Source: Halocafeteria seosinensis (Eukaryota; Sar; Bigyra; Bicosoecida). From it: a stretch of DNA of 64,000 bases. The notes under the pieces are model-generated. The model did not search any database, had not been told where the DNA came from, and saw only the letters and a list, made by a program, of their open reading frames with translations. The stretch is taken from positions 1 to 64,000 of the forward strand of contig LVLI01000094.1 in assembly GCA_001687465.1 (NCBI GenBank), in the 5' to 3' direction. The translations under genes were made by a program, and so were the position numbers. Shown one piece after another: positions 21,397 through 32,745 of this stretch. Numbering within the stretch: the first letter of the stretch is position 1; each line of letters begins with the position of its first letter.

Positions 21397-23212
21397 TCAA
21401 CCCATAGTTGGGCGCTCGAAACTGTGAAGACCATGAATGCTACCTTCGCGCTGAGCAGCAGCTGAACGTCGTTCCATGCGCAACTCTCCCGCTGCCAACA
21501 TTTCATGTACCTTCATGACTGACCGGCAACCAAGGTCTTGCAAGCCATGTCGGACACCTTGGAACAAATACGGTAAATAGCGATGGATGCTTCCTTTATC
21601 CACGACAGCGCCGGCTACACCTTGAGCAACGCGGACTGACCCGCTTTCGCTAAAGTAACGTTTTGCACTTCCCTTCGTCATGGCCTCGAGGCTGCCCATT
21701 CCTCTATACTTTTTCACTCGCACACCATCTTGGAAATAGTAACCTCCAGGAGCTTCCTCGGTACCAGCAAGCATGGATCCCATCATTACGGTAGACGCTC
21801 CCAACGACAGTGCCTTCGTAATGTGACCGCTGCTGCTGATTCCACCGTCGGCAATGATTGGTATCCCATACATCTTGGCAACACGAGCAACATGATATAC
21901 TGCCGATGCTTGGGCTCTACCGACGGCGCAAACCTCTTGCGTTGTGCAAATGGACCCGGAGCCCATGCCGACTCGAATTCCATCCACACCTGCGTTAATC
22001 AGAGCAGCCGCCTGAGCACCAGTGACGATATTTCCACCGATGATATCCAGGTTCGGATATTTTTCTTTTGCATGCTTGACCATTTCCACTTGGAAGGAAC
22101 TCGTTCCTTGAGATGAGTCAATAACAATGACATCAATACCCTCAGCGACAAGTGCAGCTAGCCGCTCCTTATCTTCTGGCCGAGTTCCAATCGCAGCGCC
22201 ACAAAGCAATTGCTTATTGGCATCTTTTGAAGCTGCAGGAAAATCTCGATGTTTGTTCAGATCGCTCCTACTAGTCAGCGCCTTGAGATTGTAATCTGAG
22301 TCCACGATGGGTAGCTTCCTGTAGATTGGCAGGTTTGGTGCATACACCAGGTGAGAGGGAGCTCGTAAAGAGAGAGGACACTTACCCTTTTTTACTCTCT
22401 CTCAAAATATCGTTAGCTTGAGAAAGAGTGCATGGTTCAGTGGCCACAACAAGTTCTGTTGTCATCACATTTGAAATCGGTATGGAGCGATTAGCGAGGA
22501 AGTCCACGTCACGATTGGTTACAATTCCTGACGAGTAGGATCACAAACTATCATCACGCGTACAAATACTAAATCTTAAAGGCATTGTAGTGCTCGTACC
22601 TAAGAGCTTGGAGCCCATTTTCCCGTCTTGTGTGATGGGAAAGCTACTAAATCCCATCTGTTCAGACACTTCATCGAGCTCCTTCACCGTCTGGTCAGGT
22701 CTGCATACACAGAGTTGAATAAGCGGACAAAGGTAAACACAGATACTAGAATCCACTCGTTGGGTGTCGCTTACCTGAAGCAAACAGGACTGGTAATGAA
22801 GCCGTTCCGAAAGCGTTTCACATGTTGCACCTGTGAAGACTCGAGACCGCGTCTACGCCCGTCATAAAAAGTCGGGTGCACATTTCCAATCACTTACGGC
22901 ATCTACTTGATTCTGAATACTCCAGTTGTAATGTATGATCCCTATGCCACCTTGGAGTGCCATAGAAATGGCCATGTTCGCCTCCGTGACTGTGTCCATG
23001 GGACTGCTAACCACGGGTGTATTCAGGCTGATGTTGCGGGTCAGTCTCGACGTCAGGTCAATTTCAGAGACGCCAAAGTCGATGCACCCCGGTAAAAAGA
23101 TGATGTCATCGTAGGTGAATCCACTCCTGGCTGCTTTATCGAAAAAGATCTCTTCGGCCGAAAAGCCATCCACATGGGAAGTCAGCGTTCCCACAAACTT
23201 CTCGCGATCCAT
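21397..23212 (-). CDS. IMPDH: IMP dehydrogenase
   Basis: Five exons on the minus strand, 22898-23212, 22775-22830, 22600-22700, 22386-22527 and 21397-22318, encode 511 aa, the usual length for eukaryotic IMPDH. All junctions keep frame. The N-terminus has the barrel start ([12 protein letters not shown]) and SSPMDTVTE. Exons 2-5 contain the two CBS repeats (GFITSPVC… [16 protein letters not shown]… VTNRDVDFL… [17 protein letters not shown]). The catalytic cysteine loop is [13 protein letters not shown], followed by the flap [12 protein letters not shown]. The enzyme oxidises IMP to XMP with NAD+, the committed step to GMP. It is transcribed head to head with a guanine deaminase, which suggests shared control of guanine balance. 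Confidence 0.95.
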
Positions 23213-23892
23213 TACACACACTATGCACGTAAGGGTGAGCACGGGTCAATGAATGCCTAGGCGGGTGACTTTTATCCGTAAACTGCACACTTTGTGGCAA
23301 GGAACAAACCAACCAATCCGGGGGTGTCTATCTGTCACACTACAGCTGTCAGCGACGTTCGCAAGGCCATACGGTATGTCCATACACACCTACACGCACA
23401 CACATGTCTGGATATAATACATACACGTGCAAGAAGAAATATACTGGGGCCTCCGTTACAGTGTCTACCCTAGCCTTGGCATTGCAAGTTGGCAATTGCA
23501 CCGCGGGATATCTTGGTCTGGGCCCTAATAAGCCGGGCCCCAATACAATAAACACACACACACACACACTTTGGACCTCTTTTCAGTGTTTGTCACACAG
23601 ACCCCTTTCTCGGAACTGGCTAACTTAGGTAAGATTGGTGTGGTGGGATGTGTTGTATGAGTGCATTGTCGTCGACGAAAGGAGCGCGGATGGACAAGTG
23701 GACCTGCCAGGATATCAGGTTTTCCTCCAAGCAGTGCTGCTAGTAGTGTCTTCGCCCGGTGCACCGAGTAGGCCATCAATATTGAATGTATAATAACGCT
23801 CTGTCTCTTGTTTGTTCGATCTCAGGTTTGAACGTTCAAGACTAAGATACGTTCGCGTACACGTGGCGGATGTTATACCATAGAACCCTACG
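23213..23892. promoter_or_regulatory. Shared upstream region of IMPDH and guanine deaminase
   Basis: A 680-bp head-to-head interval between two genes of guanine metabolism. It contains two GGGCCC palindromes 13 bp apart (23520-23541) and a (CA)n run at about 23549-23568. No protein-coding frame is convincing. A bidirectional promoter is an inference from layout. Confidence 0.5.
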
Positions 23893-24366
23893 ATGAAAAC
23901 CGAAGAAGAATATCTAAACGACGCTATCCAGTTAGCAACTGAAAACGTCAAGAACGATGGTGGACCTTTCGGGGCAGTTATCATTGATCAGGAGGGCAAT
24001 GTTGTGGGACAGTCTGGTAATCGTGTAACAGCGTCATGTGATCCAACAGCGCACGCTGAAGTAATGGCCATCCGTGACGCCTGCCAGAAGCGACAGAATT
24101 TTATGTTGGATGACTGTGTATTGTACAGCTCTTGCGAACCCTGCCCTATGTGCCTGGGAGCTATCTATTGGGCTCGTATCCGGAAAGTGTACTATGCTGC
24201 AACGCGGCATGAAGCTGCAGATGCTGGCTTCAGTGATGAATTCATTTACCAAGAACTTGAAAAGCCAATTCCTGACAGGAAACTCCCACAAGAGCATCTG
24301 TCGTCCCCCTCCGCTGATAGCCCCTTCACCTTATGGAAGAAACTGGAAGCAAAGGTGGAGTACTAA
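23893..24366 (+). CDS. guaD: Guanine deaminase, bacterial cytidine-deaminase-fold type
   Basis: An intronless frame of 157 aa. It has the cytidine/deoxycytidylate deaminase zinc motif HAE (His54-Ala-Glu56) and CEPCPMC (Cys84, Cys87). The downstream signature LGAIYWAR…AADAGF-DEFIYQEL-KP is specific to the GuaD family of Bacillus rather than tRNA adenosine or cytosine deaminases. The reaction is guanine to xanthine plus ammonia. Plant guanosine deaminases are related, so guanosine is a possible alternative substrate. The usual animal and fungal guanine deaminase belongs to an unrelated amidohydrolase fold, so this gene is of bacterial type. It is divergent from IMPDH. Confidence 0.9.
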   Translation: MKTEEEYLNDAIQLATENVKNDGGPFGAVIIDQEGNVVGQSGNRVTASCDPTAHAEVMAIRDACQKRQNFMLDDCVLYSSCEPCPMCLGAIYWARIRKVYYAATRHEAADAGFSDEFIYQELEKPIPDRKLPQEHLSSPSADSPFTLWKKLEAKVEY

Positions 24367-24944
24367 GAACATTGTACAGCCACACGGATACCCTATTGCG
24401 TGGTAGGGAGGTTACTATCTCGTATGCATCGCACTACTTGAAACGTCACTGCTACGTTAGATACGCCAGTTGTATTAATATTTAACCATGATTCATGATT
24501 ATTGCTGCCCGGCAGCGGTGTCCTGATTCAAAGTTGAACGTACAATGTACAGGGATCTTGTGGAGCGCTTTTTTGGAAAGTTTCAAATGTATCCCCTCCC
24601 TCCGTTGCAAATTACCCCTCCAAATCATGTTTCCAAAATTCCCCATTTCACTTTCTCTCGCCCCACTTCATCAAAGATGAGTTGTGAAGCCGCTTTTTGG
24701 AAAGTTTCAAACGTATCCCCTCCCTTCGTTGCAAATTACCCCTCTAAATCATGTTTCCAAAATTCCCCATTTCACTTTCTCTCTCCCCACTTCATCAAAG
24801 ATGAGTTGTGAAGCCGCTTTTGTGAAGCGAACTCGCAAAACAGCCGCATAACCCCTGTACAAGCGAGCAGCGGCCTGTTTGTGTTGATTCCTGTCCAGTA
24901 ATCCCTCGAATGTAGTGTCCAATCCGTCAGTCAGAGGTTCTAGA
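24367..24944. other. Spacer holding a 125-bp tandem duplication
   Basis: Apart from the repeat at 24566-24828 (separate entry), nothing is recognised. ORFs across the repeat are copies of each other and look non-genic. Confidence 0.6.
24566..24828. repeat. Tandem repeat, two copies of about 125 bp
   Basis: Unit 1 (24566-24690) and unit 2 (24691-24813) share CTTTTTTGGAAAGTTTCAAA through CATCAAAGATGAGTTGTGAA with few differences. A truncated third start (CGCTTTTGTGAAGC) follows at 24814. Confidence 0.9.
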
Positions 24945-26636
24945 ATGGTCCGACTATGGCCGAGAAGCAGGTATTGGAGACTGATGTACCGCCATGTAGT
25001 GCATTGTGGAAGATGTATGAACAGCCCAAGTGTATTGGCGCAAAGGAAAGCGCATGCAACAGATCCTCCGCGTGCCATGATGAGCTCGGAGAGGACGGTC
25101 AAGCAATCAGTGTTTCGAGAGCGAGCGGCGAAATACCACCAAGTCTCGCAGTACCTGTCCCGACTGACCCAGGACTCCCGGCCAGCGTATGAGTTACCAC
25201 GGCTACTGTCTGAGATGGCCGGCCACGGCTATCCTACACTCGGTAGAGAATTGGGCACGCTTCGGAATGTCATGAACACAATGGAGGAAGATCTCGAGTT
25301 GATTCGGACAAGCGATCACTTGGATATTACTTCCGACCGGAACGTCCGCTTCATTTTCGAAACGTGTGCTGGCGCAAATGATATAAATTTGCGCTTTGAA
25401 CGACGAACTTTCCAAAACGGAGTTCATTCGCCTCCTCGACAGTGGTTTGATATTGTCAAAACTTCGCGCAAAGTTCTCTTCATGTGCCTTCACAATTCAA
25501 AAGAAGTGCTGCGAGCAGATCCCAACAAGTTTTTCGAGTGGAACGATGACACGCCCTCTCCGTTCATCAAATTTCTCCAGCGTCTGTCCGCTCGAAGAAT
25601 CAAGGATGCAGAGTTTGCTTCCCTACTTTGTAAATCATTTTCTGTGCAGTATGTCAACTCTTGCTGTCTAGAGGACGTTCTCCGGCTCATATACGCCCTC
25701 AGAGGCCTCGGAATAAGTCCAAATCAAGCCGGAGGCAACTCTCCGCTAGTACTGGCTAAGCAGGAAGTGGAAACCCGAGTCAGAAAGAAGAACACCAGCG
25801 ATATGTCAGAAGTAGAGCCCGATGTATTGAGACTCATGTCCTTCCCCTTGCTCGCCAATGCTTTGTATGCCCTCTCGTCATCCAAAACACCCTCGTTTCC
25901 TCTATCGTATTGCGTCGCCCAAAAGATGAAGGAACTTTGCTCAACCGAAAGGGTTTCGCAGATGTATGCTCTAGATAAGAGGAGCGTCAGCCATCTTATC
26001 AATTCGATGTGCAGTGCGATAAATGCGTTTGGTACCGCTTTCAAGCTCAAGGGCGATACGTCCGTAAGAGAGGCCGTCACGACAACATTCGAATTTTTGT
26101 CCTCTTCAGCAGACTGGTCCGTACTCAAACAAACCGGAGAGAACGGGCTATGTCCTCTTTCTTTAGGCTCCGTTGAGTCCTTCCGTAAATTACTTAGCGC
26201 CTGTAACTCTTCAAATCGAGTATGTGCGCCACTCTTGGTTAATAAGAATGGTGGTGTGTGCCCACGAACGAGAGGAGTAACGGAGCAAAAGGATTGCTCC
26301 CGTCTCGAGCCGATTGCGTCAATCATATCCATCTTAAATGGAAGGAAGATTGATACCCGTAAACTAACAGAGTTTGCCAAAATATTAGGGAATCTGGGCA
26401 TTGTTTATCGCTCTTGGGGAGCTGTCGAAAGACTTGGCTCATATGAAAAATTGTTAAGTCTCCTACAGCGCTTTCAAAATGCCTATAGAACTCATCGAAG
26501 TAAAGATAGACTGGACGATAAAATATCTATTGAATTCTACGAAGGAATGGTCTTCCTTTATCGTGCTCTTCCAGGATTTTGTGACTTCGCCAGCATCTTG
26601 CGTGCTGATCAGCGTTCCAAAGAAACGCATTCGTGA
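24945..26636 (+). CDS. Protein of unknown function (563 aa), possibly mitochondrial
   Basis: An intronless frame starting at the first ATG (24945); an in-frame GTG lies 30 bases upstream. The first about 65 residues are rich in Arg, Ser and aromatics and nearly free of acidic residues (MVRLWPRSRYWRLMYRHVV), like a mitochondrial presequence. The rest is helical with repeating Leu-rich segments. I see no catalytic motif. The overall feel is of organellar helical-repeat RNA-binding proteins, but no RAP or PPR signature is visible. The frame ends abruptly, and an intron with a further 3' exon near 26661-26951 cannot be excluded. Confidence 0.55.
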   Translation: MVRLWPRSRYWRLMYRHVVHCGRCMNSPSVLAQRKAHATDPPRAMMSSERTVKQSVFRERAAKYHQVSQYLSRLTQDSRPAYELPRLLSEMAGHGYPTLGRELGTLRNVMNTMEEDLELIRTSDHLDITSDRNVRFIFETCAGANDINLRFERRTFQNGVHSPPRQWFDIVKTSRKVLFMCLHNSKEVLRADPNKFFEWNDDTPSPFIKFLQRLSARRIKDAEFASLLCKSFSVQYVNSCCLEDVLRLIYALRGLGISPNQAGGNSPLVLAKQEVETRVRKKNTSDMSEVEPDVLRLMSFPLLANALYALSSSKTPSFPLSYCVAQKMKELCSTERVSQMYALDKRSVSHLINSMCSAINAFGTAFKLKGDTSVREAVTTTFEFLSSSADWSVLKQTGENGLCPLSLGSVESFRKLLSACNSSNRVCAPLLVNKNGGVCPRTRGVTEQKDCSRLEPIASIISILNGRKIDTRKLTEFAKILGNLGIVYRSWGAVERLGSYEKLLSLLQRFQNAYRTHRSKDRLDDKISIEFYEGMVFLYRALPGFCDFASILRADQRSKETHS

Positions 26637-27121
26637 CAAATGTCTGCTTCTGACGATTTCAGCGATGGGCAAAAGCCCAAAGCAACATGCTAAAAAGCGC
26701 TGGTCCATTCCGTCCTTCCAGTGTGGGTTTAAAAAAGGAAGTCTCTGTATCGCAACTTATTACTGCAAGTGCTCACCCTCACATCAGCGGGGTGCAAGAC
26801 AGGTTCAGTGTCGTGTACATGCTGCAGTATCGGCAGCGATGGATTCCAAGCGACTTCGTGTCACTTCCGTGCGGACTTACGACGTATATCTTGCGAACGG
26901 TCCCGCCCCGCACTGGCGGCATCCGCAGTCGGAAAGACGTCCGGTTTCCGTTGTCTAGGTAGTCCAATTTTTTCATCGGTAATGTAAATTTACATACGTG
27001 TCCCAAGTATTGCCGTTCGCAGAACCAACCATGTGCTGCAAATAGTGCAGTGAAAATCAGTCAGAAATAGTGTTTATAATAGAGCGAGCTGATTTTGAGC
27101 TTGCGACCGACTTGAAGTGCA
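26637..27121. other. Spacer with a possible unassigned exon
   Basis: A plus-strand frame at about 26661-26951 (…VSQLITASAHPHISGVQ…) follows a plausible acceptor (GATTTCAG) and looks protein-like. I found no donor that joins it in frame to the upstream gene. The remainder is upstream sequence of the JmjC gene. Confidence 0.35.
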
Positions 27122-29659
27122 ATGGGGAAGCAGTATTACGAGCTATACGCACTCCACAGGCCACATTTCAGGATCGATTGGGCGCGGGTTTTCTTTATCT
27201 TGCCGTTGATCGCATTGACTGGGTCGGTCATTGGTGAGCGAACGAGAAGGAACCCCTTATGCCGCGAGTACGACTCTTCGGTGTGGCGGGATCGCCGGGA
27301 TCTGATTCGGGGGACGCATCTGTCGTTGGACAACAATGAGTATCGACAAGCCATTCTCGACAGTTTTAGTCTGAATCTGCCAATTGGAACGATTCTGGAC
27401 CCCTACGGAGATTACCTTGTTAAAGAATTCATTGAAACAGGACGACTTGCGAAAGACGGCGCAGGTAGAGTTCGCGCGTCCGCCGAGGACCTGGCCCAAG
27501 CCGCGAAGCGACATTCCAAGGAGGTTGCGCTGCCGAATTGGGAGAACATAGGCCCAATGAACAAAACTGTTTTCGAAATGAATCTGAACCGAACGCTATT
27601 CTTGGGACGGCAGATGGACCTCGACGCGGGAAACTACAACCAGAACCAGGGTTCCACTAGCCCAGAAGAGATGGCCATGTCGGATGAGGAAGCGAAGAAA
27701 AAGTTACATGATGCTGTATCGTTCGCCAGGAAGAGGTTCAACAAAGTCGATCAACTAGAGTATCTAAAAGGTGTGGCGACTAGTTTAATGGGAGCGAATA
27801 AGCGTTATGCTGCCGAATCGTTTGGGTACATTCTGGAACTGGATCCTACAGACAAGGAGGCCGCTCAGGTTATGGTAGATCTCTACAGTAAGTTGGGAGA
27901 TGACGAGGCGACGTTCAAAATGCTAGAATATATGCGCAAACATTTTACTGTCACGCCCGAGTTTGACAGACTCGAGCATCATGTGTCATCCGGAGTTAGG
28001 ACCCGATTGGCAAAAGACTGGGGTCGGAAACTGAACGTAAAAACAACGCGGGTCTCACGGACGATCCCGCGACTCACTCACGATGAACTTTACCGTCCAG
28101 ACAATGTCGAGTATTTGCATGGTAATCGACCATTCATTCTATCTGGCATTATTGACAGTACGACCCTGGGAAGTATGCAGCGGAAAATGGAAGCTGTGCT
28201 TGAATACTTTTCCGACAAGACTCACGTCAGCTATAACCCTTATGGAGTCCATGAAACCAGTAAGAGTGGTCCTTCTCAGGTCCGTACTTCCTTAGTAAGT
28301 CATGCATACTTGGAGGGCGGGAACTGTGCATCTCGTTAACTCTTGCTATTCCTTGCAGAAACGCGCAATGAAAATGCTAGAATATAGCAAGGGCAAAGTT
28401 CTACCGGACGCTGACAAATACGTGAGGTAAGTATTGCAAAGCCAGCATATCTACTTTTGCTTGGAAAGTTCCCGACGATCCGGTTTCCTCAGGAGCTCCC
28501 AACGAGGGCAGCATATCCAGTGGATGCCAACCAGCATGGAATGGTACCCGATTTCGAGGTTCCTTGGGTTGAGCAATCTTTCCTTACCTACCTTACTCCA
28601 AGATTTTGCTTCAGGCTGGTCTGTTGGTGCGGGATTCGGAGATCGCGAAGAACTGCGCTCAATGGAAGAGGCGCTGCCCACACGACTGATTACCCTAGGT
28701 ATGCTTCCCATTGTATTCGTAAGTTCTTCTGTTTCATATAGCTCCTGTGTGAACTGTCGTTGTTGGCAGGATCTGAACACTCGGGATTATTCATGCATGA
28801 CGACACCGTTCCCCTCAGCGCGTGGCAACTGCAGTTGGTTGGTGCAAAGACGTGGTTATTCTGTGCGCCTTCTGAGTCTGACTATATTGGCGAGGTTGGA
28901 GATATTGACGGAAACAGATGGAATCCTCAAACCGAGCCTCAGTTCGCCCTCGCTCGTTGCACAAATACAACTGTACGTGTTGGTGAGACTCTGTCCCTCT
29001 TCTTATCACCCTGTATAATTTTTGACTTTGCGCGACTCCCCAATACAGGCTTTCCCCGGTGATATAGTTTATTATCCTACAAAGTACTGGCACCAAACAC
29101 TGTACCACGTAAATGGGGCAGGCCTTGGAGAGAATAGTAGGCTCCTGAACTTCCCCTGGAATCTGGCTCCAGTGAACGTTGCCCTGGGTACTCGGGCCGT
29201 ACAGGCTTCAAAGGCAGAACAATTAAGTCAATATTTGGAGGTGTGTGTCTATGACGCGCTCTATATGAGGACAATCGGTAATATCGTCTCCGTCGTTACG
29301 TATGTATCTACCAGATGGTTTGTGACCCCGAAGCGGGTGAGGCCAGCTTCTTTACCATTGACCCCTTGTTTTGTCGACAAGGACTGGAAAGGTTCACAAA
29401 CTGGATCAAAAAGCGATATCAAGGTAGCATTGCAAAGGGTAAGTCACTTTGTCACTTCCAACTTCTGAAAACTCGGCTTGACTCTGCCCACCGCCCAGGT
29501 CAAGAAGACTGTTCGCGGGACGACAAACACCGTGTGGAGCAAGAGAAGAAAACCGATGATTCATACATGTCACTGTTAAAGAACGTGGAAGACCAGTTGG
29601 AAGAAACATATAACCTTGTGAAAGAAGAATATCAGGAGGATAAACGCTGCGACAACTAG
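27122..29659 (+). CDS. Secretory JmjC/cupin hydroxylase-like protein, copy 1
   Basis: Seven exons: 27122-28294, 28359-28426, 28493-28698, 28770-28972, 29049-29240, 29315-29438 and 29499-29659, encoding 708 aa. A hydrophobic segment at residues 22-38 (VFFILPLIALTGSVIG) after a basic start suggests a signal anchor. Residues 60-330 include TPR-like helices (RYAAESFGYILELDPTDKEA). The C-terminal JmjC/cupin domain has the Fe(II) motif His492-Asp-Asp494 (FMHDD), distal His565 (TKYWHQT) and Lys509 (GAKTWLF), consistent with a 2-oxoglutarate dioxygenase. The tail is an acidic coiled coil. The substrate is unknown; a secretory-pathway location would argue against histones. A tandem paralog lies 550 bp downstream. 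Confidence 0.8.
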
Positions 29660-30207
29660 GGCCATATTCATGCTCTGGCAACGACTTGTATACGAGAGGC
29701 ACTGTTTCGCTCGATAGCGAGTGTTGTCCCGAGATCCTCTTTAGGGCTTAGACATAACGAGATTGGACAGCGGGCACGCAAGTGTCAGGGGTACCATGTT
29801 AGTAGTAGACTTCCGCAAGTTGCCCCGCAACCCCACCTCCAGGCGAGAATTCGCCCCTAAAACAACGAGACACAACTTTATCCACCCACCTGTCAACTAT
29901 AGTTGAGTCACACACAATGGTATCCATATATAGTACATTCTGTTGTCCTTGGGGACCAGTACTGGTTTACGAAGACGAGTTCGAAGGTTGAGAGCGGATT
30001 TGCGAGGAAGTCAACGCCGTGACTCAACGGCTGGTTATCGTCAAAGTGAATTTTAGTCCGATTGCATTGTTCCACTCAACTCCAACATGTGCGAGAGACT
30101 GTTCTGAAGTCCAAATTTTTTGGGTTTATTTTATTTCTTGTCTGTCGTGTAGAGTACCATTGTCCCAAAGCCACTGCACTAGGTGAACGGGCAAGTGCGA
30201 CCGCAGA
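29660..30207. other. Spacer between the JmjC paralogs
   Basis: It holds a perfect 14-bp palindrome (TCAACTATAGTTGA, 29893-29906) and no supported gene. It is presumably the promoter of copy 2. Confidence 0.55.
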
Positions 30208-32745
30208 ATGGAATCCATGGGCCAGGTGCTGTCTAGTAGAGTGCATTGCGTCCATACCGCAAGGAAAACGTCTCTCATGAGGAGTACATTCCTCTACGGG
30301 TTGGTCACTGTGGTGCTTGTAGAAAGTGTCGTGGGAGTGCGTGGATCTGGTGGAGAGAGACAGTCCCCTGCTTGCGACAAGCACGACTTCAACGTTCGGA
30401 GGCCTCGTAAGGATCTGATTCGGGGCACATATTTGGCCTTGGATGAAAACGAAAACAGGCAAGCCATTTTAGACGGATTTAGTACAACAGTACCAACGCA
30501 CAAGATTCTAGACCCGAGGGGGGACTACCTCGTCAAAGAATTCCTGGAGACCGGACGACTTGTAAACGGCATGGACGGTTCCTCAATCTCAGGTGAATAT
30601 CTGAAGGAACTTGTGGACGACGAATCCGGAGAAGTGGAGATTCCTAATTGGAAGAATGAAGGACCAATGAACAAAACGATTTTTGAAAAACATTTGGATC
30701 GATTAATTTTTCTAACTGCTCATCCTCCGCAAGCAACTACGTCTGCCCCATCGAAAGCATCCTCTATGTCAGATGAGGAAGCAAAGCACAGTATAAAGAA
30801 GGCTATCATCAGTTCCAAAAAGTTATTTACAAGGAATGAAAGGCTAGAATATCTCAAGGCGGTGGCGGAACGTCTGTTGAAGGAGAACCTGCGGTACGCT
30901 GCGAAAGCATTCGAATATATACGCGAACTTGATCCGAGCGACATTGCCGTCGGTAACACATTATTAGACGTGTATCTGGATATCGGTGAATATGAGGCTG
31001 CGTTCAACCTATTTGAAGAGATTCGTGAACACCTTTCAGATGCAGATTCGAGATATCGGAACTTGGTGTCTCGGCTGGGAAAGCGGTTGGGAAAAGAATG
31101 GGGACGAAGAGTATACGTAGAAGATACTTCTATTGCAAGAACTGTCCCGAGGCTTACAAAAAACGACCTTTACGATCCGCAAAATGTGGACTATCTGCTT
31201 GGGAACAAACCGTTTATTCTTGTGGGGGCAGTTGAGGACACCGATCTGACGATGATGCAACGACGAATGGAAGCAGTGCTTGAGTATTTTTCTGACAAGT
31301 CCCTCGTTAGCTATGCCCCTTACGGGATTCACATCGGACCTGAATATGGTCCATCTCATGTGTCTGTTTCTTTGGTAAGTAAACATGAGGTGTAGAGTAT
31401 ACTCGTGGCCTGGGTACCCATTCAAGCTCTCTCCCTGTCGCAGAAACGGGCAGTCCGACTACTTGAGTACACTAAGGGCGACGTAACACCCAATGCAACA
31501 GACTATGTAAAGTACGGTATCCAATAGTGTGTTCATCAGAATTAGCTTACAATTTGCCTCGAATTATCAATTCTTGCAGCACTTCGCAACGGGGACCACA
31601 CGTTCAGTGGATGCCAAACAGTCTAGAGTGGTATCCAATTTCCAGATTCCTCGGATTAAGAAATATTTCACTTCCGTCTTTGTTTCATGATAATGCTTCT
31701 GGTTTATCCATTTGTGGTGGATTCGGCGATAGAGACGAAATGAGGTCTTTGGAGGAAGCACTACCAACGAGGTTGATTACACTGGGTGTGTCTCTATCAT
31801 AAGTTTCCTTCCTAACACGGTTGGATTACATTAGGATGACCTGCTACTCTATTTAATTTTCACGCGCAGGCGCGCAACACTCTGGACTATTCATGCACGA
31901 CGATGCTGTACCACTTAGTGCTTGGCAGTTTCAACTCCTCGGGGCAAAAACATGGCTGTTCTGCCCTCCTTCTGAAGGAAAATACATTGGATCCGCGCAA
32001 CAAGTTGACGGTAATGCTTGGGATCCTCACTCGCAACCACAATTCTCGCTTGCTCGCTGTACTAACACTACTGTAAGCTCCCTAGTGAACTGGTAACTTG
32101 TCTTCCAAGGGTAGGCTTTCCCCGCCATTGCAGGTGTTCCCTGGAGAAATTGTGTACTATCCAACCAAGTATTGGCACCAAACGCTATATCATTTGAACG
32201 AAGATGACTTTGGTGACAGTAACAGCAGTTTTACATATCCCTGGAACCTAACCCCAATAAATGTCGCACTAGGTTCGCGGGTAGTGCAGCCGCAGACGGT
32301 TGAACGATTAAACGATTTTTTGGAAGTAGGTTGTTCCTAGCACCGAAATCATTGAGCTTGAATTGTATTACCCTGTTGAGTGTATTCAATATGCCGCAGC
32401 ACGCATGTGAAAGCAAGAGTGGTGCTTTCTTCACTCCTGATCCTTTGTTCTGCAAGCGAGGGTTGAGCAAGTATATCAAGTGGCTGAGAAACCGATACCA
32501 AGGTGCTCTTGAAACCGGTACGTATAGAGGAGTATAGGATGTTTACGCTGAGGGTAATGTAGACAGTGTTCCACGCAGACGCTGACCGCTGCTCCAAAGA
32601 CGATGAGCGTACCGCCCAAGAAGAAGAGAGAAAAGATGCAAACTACATGTCCCTCGTTGAGAAACTTGTGCGAGAGCTTGAAGAGACTTACCGCCTCGTC
32701 GAGCAGGAATACCAAGAGGAGGGACATTGGCGACGCGGCAATTAA
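30208..32745 (+). CDS. Secretory JmjC/cupin hydroxylase-like protein, copy 2
   Basis: Seven exons matching copy 1 in order and phase: 30208-31374, 31444-31511, 31580-31785, 31870-32072, 32134-32325, 32400-32517 and 32579-32745, encoding up to 706 aa. Exons 2-5 are the same length in both copies (68, 206, 203, 192 nt). A second ATG at 30277 gives a cleaner signal peptide (MRSTFLYGLVTVVLVESVVG) and may be the true start. Metal ligands are kept: FMHDD (His490, Asp492) and TKYWHQT (His563), with GAKTWLF. Exon sequence has diverged well below identity and introns differ, so the duplication is not recent. Both copies appear functional by motif. Confidence 0.8.

Noticed and set aside
26479-26958. 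Overlapping plus-strand ORFs after the 563-aa gene
   Set aside because: One frame looks protein-like, but I found no in-frame donor joining it to a gene, so it is only noted as a possible exon.
29281-29310. Alternative acceptors in JmjC copy 1 intron 5
   Set aside because: Only the CAG at 29312-29314 gives the frame that matches copy 2 (…SFFTIDPLFCRQGL).
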